From Chamaecrista fasciculata (Eukaryota; Streptophyta; Magnoliopsida; Fabales; Fabaceae), in contig QANZ01013659.1 of NCBI GenBank assembly GCA_003254925.1, forward strand, positions 97,209 to 161,208: a DNA stretch of 64,000 nt, read 5' to 3'. Position numbers and translations under genes: made by a program. The notes below the pieces were generated by a model. The model searched no databases and was not told the origin of the DNA. It worked only from the letters and a program-made list of their open reading frames with translations. Of the stretch, positions 31,551-44,640 are shown in pieces. Positions within the stretch are counted from its first letter, which is position 1; the number at the start of each line of letters is the position of its first letter.

Positions 31551-34500
31551 CTAGGTTTGGACCCGTGCAATGCACGGTTGATGTTCTATAATTATTTTTA
31601 GTGCATTGTTCTGTGAATTTTTTATAGTGTATTGTTCTATGAACTATTATGTGATATTACTATATAATAATATGGTATTTTCATAATTAGTTAACCATGA
31701 ATTAGTATTTTTATTTTATTAATATTGTAATAATTAGGTAATTTCATAATTATGTGATTTGCACTTCACACAGGTAAAATTCTATGAATTATTTAGATAA
31801 TATAATTTTAAGAAAATCAAATATTAAATAAAATATTATACGTTATTATAATAATATGATAGAGTAAAATTTGATATGAATTATTATTTATACGTATTTG
31901 CTAATCCAAATCATCATGATGGAATATTAAAGGAAATAAATACAAAAAGTATAATTATATTGGCTGCACAGTTTAAAAAAATATATAAATAACAGCAATT
32001 GAATTAATAATCAACTATTAAGAAAAAGATAATATAGTATTGTATAAATTTTAAATAAAAAATACATTTGGGTAAAAGATAAAGTTTTCCGACATAGATA
32101 ATAGATTTTCTATAGACATCTAAAAAAACTTTTGGCACTTGAAAATTTTCTCGGCACATCATCCTCCATCATAAGGAGGAATATCAATGACTTTTTCAAT
32201 ATGGTGTTTCGTCTACTGTCCAAAAAGTTATGCAAACATGTCCAGCTCGATAATTTGTTATAATTGTACCTTCTTTGGAATGATCAACCACAAATAAACG
32301 ATCAACAAACCCAAATAAGTATATTCGCTAGAAAAAGAATGGACTCTTAAATAGCCTAGTTAGATGTACATTCACATCATTTTCTGCTCCAAATTGACGT
32401 GTGGTAGTATAATCACATGTTCCCCATCCAAAATCATGCTCAGATATAACATCTAAATTGGAGTTGTATTTGATAAGACTTGTTGAATTTCTTTGAATAA
32501 CATCTGGAGTATTCTAGGCAAATGAATCTGCTAAATTAAGACTTAAGTATATCAAAGAAAATGACATAATCATAAGAGTCTATTGCATCAGCATGAGCAT
32601 GGGAGATATATATATATATATCAAAATCAATAGGAGTTAATTGCAATTACATTGTAATGGTGATTTTTTAAGCAGATAATTATATATATATAATAAAAAA
32701 CTTGTGACAAACTTCGAGATCAATGTTAATGCTCCTATTAAATCAAAAGACATGTGTCTCTATGATTGAGTAATTGCATTGAAATCTTATATTTAAATCT
32801 GACTCAATTATTTAATGGTATTTAATCACAAATTTATGTGATCAAATAAATGATTATGTGTTATTATCATAAAATATCTATATTATTTAGTTATCTTATT
32901 TTTATAAATAATCTCAATTTATGATGTAAGTTGGTCTATTTCTTACTATTAATTGAGTGTTTTAAATTAATATATTCATTACATATTGACGTGGTAATGG
33001 AAAAGAGCTTTGATTATGTAAAGAACATTCTTAAAAATTTAAAATTGTTTCAATTAATACAACAGATAATGCTAATTTACAATGTTACTGCTGAGACATT
33101 TAATAAGATGCAGTATTTGACGCAAACTTCATCTCAATTGACAATTCAACACTAATGGTAAAAGTTTTGGAGCAATTAACAAATTGAGTAATGATAATGG
33201 ACTTGAATGACTAAGGGTATTGTTATTTCTTGCAATTTTAGAATAATATTGTATTCAATATGATTACTATTATTCTAATATCAAAAATGTTAAATTGATA
33301 ATTTTTTGGTCAAGAATTATAATAATTTTGATTGAGACCTTGATCTTAAAACTAATCATGCTAGCATTTTGATGCTATAATTAATTGTCTATTTCGATTA
33401 AGATAGTCGATCTATTTGAAAACAAAGTCAACATATGGCAGTTGCATCCTCAAATCTAATTTTACCTAATATATGTTTTCAATACAAATGACAAAGTACA
33501 GATGGAACGAAAAAGATATGACCCAGTAATTAGTGAAACAAACATTAATAGAATTCATATAAAAGAAATTAAAATTAAATCAATAAACTGGCTATCAAAT
33601 TTAACATCCAACCTAACAAATAATACTCTTAATATTTATTTATATAGAGTTAAAAATAATATGCTTTTAATAGGAAAAAATATACGATATGAGAAGATCG
33701 ACGGCATTGAGACATGGATAAGCACGACCATGACAACCTAGGCTTCTAACTAGTGAACAAATTAATGAGACTACTATAGTTTTATCTGAAATCTAAAGTG
33801 GAAGAATTAATATATTCTACTACTTAGTACGTGCTATTTTAATTTTCAAATTGATGCAAGAAATTAATGTTTTTTTTTAAGAAAAGGAGACATGTGTGGG
33901 ATGGATTGAAGGTGATGAAGTCGACGACAATGAGGGAGTTGAAGTAGAAGAAGGAGATATCAACATTACAGAATATACGAAATGACAATTTTGTTTTGAA
34001 AGAGAACAACGCCTTTTGGGTGATTTAGAAGAGAAATTTCATTCTTTTTAATTGTCATCTCATGTTATTAGCCGGTTAGGAGAGAGACTATATGTCATAT
34101 AGGAGTAGGGATAGCAATTTGGGTGGGTAGTTAGGATATCCGTCCGAATCCACCCGTAAAAAATATCCGATATTCGTCGGATACCGGATATGGGATAGGG
34201 TACGGGTATTGAAAAATAATAAATCAACTATCCGGTATCCGTCCGAAATGAGCGGATATTTAGGGTATACGGTATCCGATACCCTATAATATAAATATTT
34301 TATTATACTTTTAATTAACAGATATTGGGTATCGGATATCGGATATATCCAATTTTGAATTAGGATATCATATCCTATATCCATTATTTTTGGATATTTC
34401 GGATATTTAGGGTACCCGTCGGATACCAGATATCGGATAGGATAGGATACAGATATTGGAAAAAATGAACGGATACAGATACGGATAGTGATAAAATTTC

Positions 34501-34920
34501 GGATATCCTATCCGTTGTCATCCCTATATAGGAGTGAGAATGGTGCCACATCATCTTTAACAGGATAATTTGATCAAAGCTAACAGTATTAGAACTAATA
34601 TGAAACACGAATGAAACATATGGGACTAATATGAAACAAATGAAAGATAAGGTCAATTTGAAACTCATCCCATACATAAGGGACCAATTTGAGACTGACT
34701 GAAACTAAAAATTATTAGAATTTCAAATCATCATAACCCCCACCTCCATTTGGGGGTTTGAAAAAATGAACATTTTAGTAGTTTATGATGATTTGCAAAT
34801 CATTGTATCATATTTCGATTCATTCACTAATTAAATTCACAATCAATAGTTAGAATCCATAAACTATATCACATCACTCTCAAACAATCCTCCCAATCAA
34901 CCTCTACGAAAGAATGTATA
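31551..34920 (-). mobile_element. Helitron-like insertion, minus orientation
   Basis: On the minus strand the left edge reads as a Helitron 3' end: a hairpin CCGTGCATTGCACGG (31563-31577), a 12-base spacer, then CTAG at 31551-31554 followed by T. The same hairpin-CTAG form is known from many dicot Helitrons. The block is about 3.4 kb and AT-rich, and has no Rep/helicase frame, so it would be non-autonomous. The 5' end (TC) was not pinned down. The right edge is inferred only from the 77-bp direct repeat. Confidence 0.55.
34106..34526. mobile_element. hAT-type MITE
   Basis: 421 bp with ends TAGGGATAGCAA and TTGTCATCCCTA, flanked by the 8-bp duplication TATAGGAG at 34098-34105 and 34527-34534. 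The interior is made of many 'ggatatccg' and 'cggatacc' phrases in both orientations. It sits inside the Helitron-like block. Confidence 0.88.
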
Positions 34921-34997
34921 AGTTTTTGTAATTAATTAGCTGAAATTAATTATATAAATCGATGACTCAAATATACGATTAATTAACTATATATATA
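34921..34997. repeat. 77-bp direct repeat, right copy
   Basis: Second copy of 31474-31550, 3,447 bp away, with one mismatch. Confidence 0.9.
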
Positions 34998-37900
34998 TAT
35001 AATATAATGTTAATCCGATCTATCACATTCAATTGATTAGGAAAAAAAACTATCAAACATATATAATATGATGACATGTGTATATATATATATAATTAAA
35101 ATAGGAATTTTATGTTAGATTATTTTAATAATCTAGACTAATTGACCAGATCTAATAAAAATGGGTCCAATTTGATTGTTGTTGAGCTTAAAAAACATTA
35201 GAGCAATAAAATTTTTCGAACAATTATCCTTTTCTTCATTAAAATGAAATGTGTGGTTACCACTCGATTTAAGTGAATAAAGAATTATCAGCCAGAAAAG
35301 AACTAAACAAAGTAAAAGGACAAAAAGAAAGATAACTTTTCAAATTTTGAAGACCATGCATTAAGGTACACTTTTCTATACTCAATAAGTAATAAAATTT
35401 TATCTTACACTTTAAATTAGATGGGAGTTGAAAATATTAATTCTTATATACTAGGAAACTTGCATGTTTATAATCTATAGTAATTGTGCCTAGCTCTCCT
35501 ATATATACCTCCTAAAATATAATATTCTAACTGCCTCGCTTAGGTTAGTAAATTGGAAAACCCATATGTCATCATATAGTCACTTATATCTCTTTCTGCT
35601 TTATTCCCAGTCCAATCACACGCTCTTATTGTGATTAAGTTGAAACACCTATTATTAGCATTAATTTAGCATTAATTTAACAGGCTACCTAGGGCACAGA
35701 TTAAATTAGATTAATTGTACGCGGAGATTTGGTTTCCATTACAACAATCGAGCTAGCTTTAAGCTTATGGATTCCACGACAGATCTTTGTCAAAAAGTAT
35801 TAATCTGATTAAATTACAATACAAAGCATTTAACATCACAGACCAAATAAATGAATTTTAAAAAACAATAAAGTCGACGTTTCCCTCTTAAATTACACAT
35901 AATCAATGAATACATACATAATAATAAAGAAATTCAGATCTGGCATTGGTCTAGTCTTTAACTCTTTATTAGTCCATGATACTGTGAAGGGCCATTCATT
36001 AATTAGTTGAGGTGTCTGATTCTGACATATGGACACGTAGCTTTTATTCTTATTAATTATTAATATAAGAAAGGCTATTTGTTTTTTTTATTTAATATTA
36101 AACTATATATAGTGGCAGCTACCTACACCACTTTCTCCTTCGAAACATCGTTAATTAATTTGAACAACAATTCTAGATTATTATACGTCTAATATATATA
36201 ACCAATCGTTTTCAGTCCAAGTTGGATGTAACGTCTGAATTATTACTGTATAATCAATCAGTACTGTTCATAATTTGTATGTATAATAACGGTGAATCGA
36301 TCTAAGACTGTATTTTTTTTTTGGCCTTAAGACTGTATGAACTATTGCTTTTACCAATCATTTTCGAAAGTACTTTACAGAAGTACATATATATATATAG
36401 TGTGCAACAAATTAAAGCTAACTACCATTATTCATAATTTATATATATGTAAAGACTGATGATGAGGTTGTACCAACATGTGTTCTTGCGTAGAAGTTGG
36501 AAATAAAGCTTACATCTAAGGATTTTTCTTGTAATCCTCAGATTCATTTATTTAAAATATAGAAGATAAGACTACGTGTCCGTGTGTGCGAGCGTGTGTG
36601 TCAACTTTATAGTTCTATACTAATTAATTAATTATATCACAATAGCCCAGAAATAATGATATTAATAATTCAATTAATTTATGCAACCAAAATAAAGATC
36701 GTTAGCACATCAGGAATATAATTCATCAATATAATGTCATGTTAGATCAATGGCTGAGATGACAGAAAATAAGAATATATATAATGAAGATATCAAGTAG
36801 TCTCTGATGTGCTTACGCATGATGTGGTTATTAGTACCAGAAGTTGTCAGATAAACTAATTAAAAAAATACATATATAGTGGATCACTGTATATAATTAG
36901 CATCATATATAAGATTTGATTTAGTTACCATGTAAAGCACGCTTTCGTATAATTTTTGTAACGGTTTAACTTTTAATTTTCTCACAAAACCCAGTTTCGC
37001 CACGTTTATAAATAGATACAGTGGTTAATTACTAATTATGTAACATACACTAATCTTGACCTGCATAGGATTCACTATGCGTGAGAATTAAATACAAAGT
37101 TCTGTATATATATATTGATTTCTTGTAAATATATATATATATATTGTGAATTATAATCTGCATTCATATTCTGTATGCATCAGCAATAAAACAATTCGAA
37201 TATATATAATAATAAGGAGGGTGAGGTGTGGGTTTCTGTTTGCTGACTATTTCCAAAAGCAAAAGCACAAACTGCAAACATTTTTTTAATTAAAAGAAAT
37301 TGAATTGCTTTGCTTCTGCTAAAAGCATATATGGGTTTAATAATCAATGAAGCAATATATAGACCGTATTTTCTAAGCTGTAAGACTAGTGGTCTATAAT
37401 ACAGTTAGACACTAAATTCGTCACCAATAATAATTTATTCGACTCTTTTATCAAGATGCAGTTGCATTTTGGAGATTAGAGAATCTTTCGGCTTTTCCTA
37501 GTATATACATGTATATGTATGTATAGATATATATACATATATATTACTCCACTAATTATATTATTAATGCTGTACGTTTAGTGCCCTAATTAATATGCTT
37601 ACATTGTGAGGCATCGTTAAAGGGACGTTGGCTTTACTAAGCGATTGGGCATAGGCACAACCGCACACAAGAGGCATGATCGACACCTTGAGACCACTTT
37701 AATTTGGAGTTTATGATAGAAATTTTGATTTCTGTCAATTTTTGTTCATTATATTTACATTTTAATATTTCTTTTTCCTTCTATCCCTCCTCATTTGTTC
37801 AATCCAATTATAATATGGGAACTGTAGAATTTGAACTATTTTTTTTATTTGAGAATTCAAAAAGGAAATGAATGAAATAGAATATGAGAGAAATGCTTCT

Positions 37901-38150
37901 TCCTCTTTATTCCCTCCAAACACATATTTTTGTTCCTTTCCAAATTAGAGAGGATAAAAGGAGTAATTTAAAAACGCTTCAATAAAAAATTAAAATACAT
38001 GTTTTTAGAGAACCTTGTTGTGCAGATACAGCTGCTGGTCGCCATGTTTGGAAAGAGAGGAAGTTGTGCAGATTGCCTTGCAAATACTGCATTGAAGAAA
38101 CTCTGCTCTCTTTCTGTGTTTAGAGAACCTCCTATCTTCATATGTAATTT
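34998..38150. other. Gene-free AT-rich DNA
   Basis: Long AT-rich stretch with many TA microsatellites. I found no convincing exon, tRNA or microRNA. A 14-bp tail-only insertion lies at 36314-36327. Confidence 0.4.
36314..36327 (-). mobile_element. 14-bp tail-only retro-insertion
   Basis: The 11-bp direct repeat TAAGACTGTAT at 36303-36313 and 36328-36338 bounds nine T followed by GGCCT. On the minus strand this is AGGCC plus an A tail. Confidence 0.6.
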
Positions 38151-38154
38151 ACTA

Positions 38155-38480
38155 CTTAGGCTCCGTTTGCTACAACAGCAAATACTTTTACATTGTAAAA
38201 GGCACAAACTCCAAGATTTTCATGTGTTTGGTATGGTAATTTGAGGGATGTAAAGTGGATTACAATGTAAAGGGCTTTACATTACATAGGCCATTTTTCT
38301 TTACTTCACATTTCTGATGTAATCCAAGTCTACCTAGGGAATTATGGTAGAATTCCTAATTTGCCCCTCTCACTCCCATCTCATCTCCTCCCCAAATGGT
38401 GAACGGCGGCGGTGCACGGCGGCGCCGACCACCGTGGGCCACCGTGCACGGCGGCTCCGACCACCGTGGACCGCCGTGGN
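38155..38480. mobile_element. MITE-like fragment ending in a GC-rich patch at a contig join
   Basis: Starts near 'taggctccgtttgctac', a phrase common at the ends of plant DNA transposons. It runs into a GC-rich stretch of 'gccgaccaccgtgg' type repeats (38396-38479) that stops at the N at 38480. The other end is absent. Confidence 0.4.
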
Positions 38481-38611
38481 GGTACTGTATACCCAAGATG
38501 TGTAGGAGTAGGATAAACTTTCTCATGATTAGATTGGTATTTTGTGCTCTTATGTTTGTACTGAACTTTTAGTCTATTAATATATGCGTCGTTTATAGAA
38601 AAAAAAAAACC
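38481..38611 (+). mobile_element. LINE 3'-end fragment with poly(A)
   Basis: The last 130 bases before an A run (38600-38610) contain 'tagtctattaatatatgcgtcg', the usual form of a plant LINE 3' end. The 5' limit is the contig join. Confidence 0.5.
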
Positions 38612-41200
38612 TTCCTCTTTGGTTATTTCACAAAATTTTAATTGTTTAAAAAGACATTGTACGCTTATATATCTAATATCAACATGAACATCATCAATTA
38701 TTGTTCATTATCTCTATCATCATGCAATTGAAAAATACAATTAATGATCAAATATCTAAAATTCATTCATAATTTCATATAATAATGTACACCTATAAAG
38801 AATATAACAAACAATCACATATACGATTAACAAATGTTAATTAATATCAATAAAAAAAGCTAAGTAAGCGAGCCAATTTGAAAAATTTCATACAAATAAA
38901 ATTAAAATAGTTATAAAAATTAAATAAACTAGTTCATGAGATTGCTTGAGCCAAGTCAACTCAAAAAAATACAAATATTTGAAATAATTCTAACCCAACC
39001 CACTTATTTATGGTGGATTAAACAAGCTGACCTTATAGATCTAACCCATTTTAACAATTCTAAAAATAAGTATAATAGCTTATAGATCTAACCCATTTTA
39101 ACAATTCTAAAGATAAGTATATTAGCTTATAGATCTAACCCATTTTAACAATTCTAAAGATAAGTATATTAGCTTAAATAGTCAGAAATTACATCATATC
39201 ATGTAGATGTTAACTAAATAGGGTAAAAATACAAAGCATTCAGAGTGATAAGCTAGTTGTTTAATTTTATTTAATTTGTTTAATTTTAAAGAAATTAAGA
39301 GAGATAAAGATACATAATATTAGCTAAGGTGCTACATCATTTCAATACTCCGTATCATCATTGTCCAACTAAAAATTAAATTATTACTAGATATGCATAT
39401 GTATGATCTAGATAAATCGTTAATGACTGACTTGACAAGTTGACTTGCAATTCTGTCCCAATCCTGATATATTAATTTCATATAATCACCATTATGACTA
39501 CTAATCAAATTCTTCCAAATTAGATTTTGAAATTACAACGTTTTAATAGTGATAAGCTAGTTGTTTAATCTTTTTAATTGGACAAAATTCTCAGTATGAG
39601 TCGCCAAGTTGTGTTCCAAACTTCCAATTGGATAGATACTAGCCACATGGGCTACTCTGTTAATTTGTTTGTTGACAGATATAACTCCAAAATTTATATG
39701 ATCTACTTCCCTAGATATTTAAATTGACACGATTACATTTAAGTATTTAACTACTAATGACTAAATTAATGATGTTGATATCAACACAATATAATGCCTT
39801 ATCAATCAATTCTTCAAATAATAGCTTATCTATTTTGTGCTTCCAAGTGAATAATTTGAAAATAACACTTTGAAAATAACGTTAATAAACTATTATTGGT
39901 ATTGACTGCTATCTTATGCAGAGTGAGACAATAATTGTTCGATGATATTGAATTGACAAGGTTTACCCACTCAAAGATATCATTATATTTAATTTAATTA
40001 TTTTATTAATGATATTAATATTGCATTTAATGCATATCTTGTTCATATTATAATCAATGGCTGATGTCATTATATTTAAATTAATATATATATATATATT
40101 TATAAACATCCAATAAGATATGTTAAATAAAAGTTAAATGACACTTACAAATAATTAGAAACTTCAAAACCGATACAACCGAATAAGCATAATGCATAAA
40201 TATTGTTGAATTGAGGGCGAAGATGAGCATATAATAAACTGATATTATAATGAATATATCCTCAAGATAAAAAAATATCTCTAAAAATATTGTCAACAAG
40301 ATATTTACAATTATACATACGGTAGATTAGAACATAAATCACTAACTCCGGTATAGATGCTATTAATTCACTAAGAAAAACAAAAAACACCACCACAAAA
40401 GAGGGACATCGCCAAATATGAGAAACAACCACTAAAAAAGGGGACAAGACTAGATATGAGATTATATATTAACCGAAAACAAAAATAAAGATGAAGAGAA
40501 AAAAGACTACCGCCACTCACGTGAACAACAACCTCAAGTGAATAGAAAACTAAAGAACGAAGGGAGGGCCACCGGCGAAGGAGAGGGGACAACCCGTGGG
40601 AGCTTTAGATCTGGCTGGCTTCTGCACGAGAGAGAGAGCTGCGATACCGTCAGGGTTTTTTAATTAATATATTAATAAAATAAATATATAATTGAATTAT
40701 ATTTAAATAATTAAACTTTAATTTTTTAGATATTAAATAAAAAAATTATTTTAAAATAATTAAATAATAATCAATCGTTTGGTTATCAACAAAATTCGTT
40801 GAGACATAAAAATTATCAGTGTGGATTTTTTTTATCAACAAAATTCTTTTTATACATATAATTTAATCTAAATATTAAACATCATATTTTAAAAAATTAA
40901 CTATCTATTAATTATGCTAAAGTTGATGCATTCATACAAAGAGTTGACACAATTAGGGATATTTACTAAATGAATCAAATATTTTTTTTAGTTTTTTTAG
41001 CAAAGCCTCAACCTTCTACACAAGTCCTAGGCAACTTTTAGTCTTTTTATTATTAGAAAAATATTCAATTGGAGCATCCATATGAAGCGCTGGAATTTGT
41101 AAGGCTCAGATTCCTATTAACTTTAAGTCATTTTTTAAAAACCTTTTCAAAACAAGAGGCCTTGTGAACTGTGAAGTGTGTTGAGCCCACATGTACTTTA
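38612..41200. other. Gene-free AT-rich DNA
   Basis: No gene recognised. A slightly richer stretch at 40370-40650 contains short open frames without family resemblance. Confidence 0.4.
39031..39171. repeat. 47-bp tandem repeat, three copies
   Basis: Units start at 39031, 39078 and 39125, and differ at only a few bases. No spacer is present between units. Confidence 0.9.
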
Positions 41201-42434
41201 ATATGTATTTTGTCAATCACTATATATATAGAGCTCAGTCACTTGTTACATAGGCATAACATAAGTCTCTCTTTCTCTAAACTGCCAAACCCTTTCTAAA
41301 ATGAAATACTAATAATTAAAAAAATGGTTCTTGCATTGTGTGGTTCGTTTGATCATTATATTTATAAAATTATTCACCCCCTTTTCTTGTTTTTTAAATC
41401 TTAAGTCCCAAGCCCACAAGGCTACAACTAATTGGTGTGTTGTTCTGTTTCTAACTTGTTAACTCCTATGGTGCATCTCTCCCAAATGAATACTTCTTAT
41501 TCCTCTTCTCATTTCCCCTTCTCTCTTCTTTCTTCTACTTCACTCTCTTCTTCCTCCTACCTTCTCTGCGTTTTTCTTACCTCTCCCTCACATGGCTTTC
41601 TCTCTCTTGTTGCCACCACACATGCCTAGCCTCCTCCATCGCCTTCTTTCTCTGCCTTCCTTGTTGATTCTCTCACACTGACCTTCCAATTTTTTTTTAC
41701 TGCTTCTCTTCTATTTTGTTGTTTGTCTTGCCAGCTTTTATTCAGGTTTTGATATGTGAAACAATATGTTCAAACCCTTGTCTTAAATCTTTGCCTTCTT
41801 ATTCTCCTCATCTGCTTCTTCCAACACAACCCACATCTCAAGGTTCTTGATTCAATCATCTGGGGTAAGTTTATAATTCCGGAAGATTGATTGATGCTTA
41901 TTTAGCTACTCTTCGAGAAATTGACTGTTCTAAATTTGTTCATGGCCATAAGGCCATTTGTTCTCACAGCAGAAATGTACTTCATGCTTTTCATTTATTG
42001 AAATTTGACTTACTCATGAACTGTAGATGAATTTTTGTCTAGTCTCTAATTATCTCCCTTAAGAAAGATATTTTCTGGGATTTAGTCATTGGTTAGTACT
42101 GACATTTGACTCCTAAGATTCTGATTAGTACTGATTACTACTGAATACTGGCAACAAAATCAGATTCTCTTTATTGGGCTAAAACAAATTGTTTCACTTA
42201 AACGAGTCTGCGTTCTAATTCCATATCTTTTTCAATTACAGAAAATTTCCGAGGAGTCAAATTTAGGGTTCAGACGGCTGACCAACCTCTGAAGAAGGTT
42301 TGCTTTTGATTCTACAATTTCCCATTTATATGCTTCTGCTCTAACAATTGGCTAACCCCAAAAAAAAAAAAAAACTCTCCTCCTGTATACACAGATTAAT
42401 AACTAGAAGAGTGGCCTATAGAAATGACTTCAAT
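41201..42434 (+). promoter_or_regulatory. Promoter and leader of the kelch F-box gene
   Basis: A TATATATATAG motif at 41221-41231 may be the TATA box. A CT-rich leader follows (41500-41640). A donor-like site near 41866 (ggtaagtt) and an acceptor-like 'attacag' near 42240 suggest one intron in the 5' UTR, but transcript evidence would be needed to place it. Confidence 0.45.
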
Positions 42435-43640
42435 ATGACTCCTCACAGTAAGAAAGCAATGCCTATCCGAATCAGAGGCAGTAATTTTCAGGTAAGTAAG
42501 ATGAGGGTTGTGGAGGATAATAGTCCAAGAGGCAGTAATTCCTCAGGGGATGAACCTCAGGATGCAGATTACGTTGTTGATGTTGTACCGTGTCTGAGCG
42601 ACGAGCTAGAGACACTAATCTTAGCTAGAGTCCCAAGATGTGAGTACTCGAAATTCCTTAGTGTAAACAAGCGATTTCTGAGCCTACTCAAGAGTGGCGA
42701 AATCTACAAAATAAGAAGAGAGATTGGGTTCAAAGAGCCCTCAGTCTTCGTTTTTTCCATGGGAGAAAACAATTGGTGGTCATTCGATCAACATTTCAAA
42801 TCCTACAAGAAGCTTCCCGTAATTCCATCTGATTACAACTTCCACAACGGAGACAAAGAATCCTTCTGTGTAGGCACACACTTGTTTGTCTCAGGCAGAG
42901 AGTTCAACGGTACTGCCATGTGGACTTACAACCTCGCTTCAAACAAATGGGTCAAACCTTCTTCTTCAATGATCACCCCACGTTGTCTCTTCGCTTCAGC
43001 CTCTAATGGAAACTTCGCTTTCGTCGCAGGTGGTCAAGACACCACCAATACTTGCTTCCAGCAAGTTGTTCTTGACTCAGCCGAGAAATACAACTCAGAA
43101 AACGAATGTTGGAAACCACTTCCTAGGATGAACCGAAAGAGAAAGTCTTGTTCTGGGTGTTACATGGACAACAAGTTCTTTGTGATTGGAGGACAAGATG
43201 AGAACAAAAACGTTCTCACTTGTGGGGAGTTTTACGATGAAGTGACGGACACGTGGCAGTTGATTCCTGATATGGTGAAGGACATTCCTGCTTGGGAGTC
43301 TTCAAGATCACCTCCTTTGATTGCTGTGGCTAAAAATGAGCTTTACACGTTGGATGCTGAATCCAATGAGGTTAAGGTGTATATGAAGGGAAGTAACACG
43401 TGGAAGAAGCTAGGAACTGTGCCTGTTATGGCTAATGCAAGAGGAGGGTGGGGTGTGGCTTTTAAGTCTCTGGGAAATGAGCTTCTTGTGATTGGTGCGG
43501 GTTCGGTGTCTTCTCATCATTTGAGAATATATACTTGTTGTCCTGACCCATTTGTTGAGGAGCTTCAATGGAGGCAAATTGAATGTGGTAGCACAAAGCT
43601 TAGCCCTTTCATTCTCAATTGTGCTGTCATGATGGCTTGA
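42435..43640 (+). CDS. TML: Kelch-repeat F-box protein, TML/HOLT type (At3g27150-like)
   Basis: A single coding exon of 401 codons. The open frame extends upstream to 42348, but the first ATG in it is at 42435. Residues about 50-95 form an F-box (PCLSDELETLILARVPRCEY, then FLSVNKRFL). Kelch repeats fill the rest, with blades such as FAFVAGGQDTTN and KFFVIGGQDENKN. The protein should be the substrate receptor of an SCF ubiquitin ligase. Residues 40-46 (EPQDADY) are encoded by a miR2111 target site. That links it to Arabidopsis At3g27150 and legume TOO MUCH LOVE, which limits nodulation in roots and responds to shoot-derived miR2111. Lying between bS21c and FIGL1, it keeps the Arabidopsis neighbourhood (At3g27120-27160). 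Confidence 0.9.
   Translation: MTPHSKKAMPIRIRGSNFQVSKMRVVEDNSPRGSNSSGDEPQDADYVVDVVPCLSDELETLILARVPRCEYSKFLSVNKRFLSLLKSGEIYKIRREIGFKEPSVFVFSMGENNWWSFDQHFKSYKKLPVIPSDYNFHNGDKESFCVGTHLFVSGREFNGTAMWTYNLASNKWVKPSSSMITPRCLFASASNGNFAFVAGGQDTTNTCFQQVVLDSAEKYNSENECWKPLPRMNRKRKSCSGCYMDNKFFVIGGQDENKNVLTCGEFYDEVTDTWQLIPDMVKDIPAWESSRSPPLIAVAKNELYTLDAESNEVKVYMKGSNTWKKLGTVPVMANARGGWGVAFKSLGNELLVIGAGSVSSHHLRIYTCCPDPFVEELQWRQIECGSTKLSPFILNCAVMMA
42551..42571 (+). promoter_or_regulatory. miR2111 target site in the kelch F-box coding region
   Basis: 21 bases pair with miR2111 (as remembered: 5' TAATCTGCATCC...) at all positions except one G:U pair opposite miRNA base 20. Cleavage would be expected between 42561 and 42562. 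It falls in the codons for EPQDADY. Confidence 0.85.
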
Positions 43641-44640
43641 ACTTGAAGAAATTATGAGTATTAAGGAATAAGCAGAGTGGTAATTAGAGTCTTTTCAATA
43701 AAACTTGAAGCTTCTGTTCTGTGATGTTTGTTTCTTGTGTGTCTCTTTTGGGATAGGGGTTCATGTTTGGAAGGAAGCTTGTTGGTGTTATGTGTATCTT
43801 TTTTCTTTTTTCATTTTTAAGCTCTCTGCACCTAATGAAAATTAATGAGCAGCGCGTTCTGTTGTTGTTCAATGATAATTGATAAGAAGAAAGAAAGACC
43901 AGAGATATATTAAGCTGCTAATGAAGCTACTGTTTTAGTTTATTTTCTGGAGTCAGTATCAAACGTCGACTACCAATATGACTTTGGTATTGATTATGTC
44001 ATCATCATCACCTAACTCAATCATTAGCCTTATATAAATAAGGTCTCGTTTCGATCCATTTTCTCATTTGCTACAACTTAACAAAGGGATAAAGAGAAGA
44101 CCAAAGACATGAATAAGGAAAAAGAGAATTTATAAGAATTTGATTGTCAATTAGCCTTATCACTTAAGGATAATGAAACGGGTGAATTAAAATTTTAGTT
44201 AATAGTTTTGGAAGATCCAATTCAATCGTTTGGTTCAACCAAAAAGTGTTTATTTTGATAAATTAACATTTCTAAAACAATTTGGATAAAAACCTCATTT
44301 TGGTCCCTAGTGTTTCTTCCAAATTTCGTTTCGGTCTCTAATGTTGTTTCTATTCCAATTTGATCTCTAATGTTTCTCAATAATTTTATTTTGGTTCTTA
44401 ATATAATTATATCTTTCTCGTTTTAAGTACAAATAGAATTATTTTAATGACACTTTTCTTTGCCGAGTTAAATGAGCCTGAAATTGGGCCCAAAATGGAA
44501 ATGAGGTAAAACATGTAGGACCCCGAACGCCAAAATGAAATAGTTATATACTTATATGTCGTTTCATGAACACGTGACCAAGAAATGAAAACTTCTTCCA
44601 TGAAGACGTGAACCGGTATTGAGTTGAATCACCAGTGGGA
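43641..44640. other. 3' UTR and intergenic DNA with MITE remains
   Basis: No exon seen. At 44285-44410 there are 'ttttggtccctagtgtttc' phrases from an old inverted-repeat element. Confidence 0.4.

Noticed and set aside
33502-33741. 79-residue frame in the Helitron-like block
   Set aside because: AT-driven composition, no recognisable domain and no splice support.
37999-38244. Overlapping frames on both strands near 38 kb
   Set aside because: They lie in or next to a MITE-like fragment and show no protein similarity I can identify.
39031-39171. Three regular 47-bp units resembling a CRISPR array
   Set aside because: Units are contiguous with no unique spacers, and this is plant nuclear DNA; it is a simple tandem repeat.
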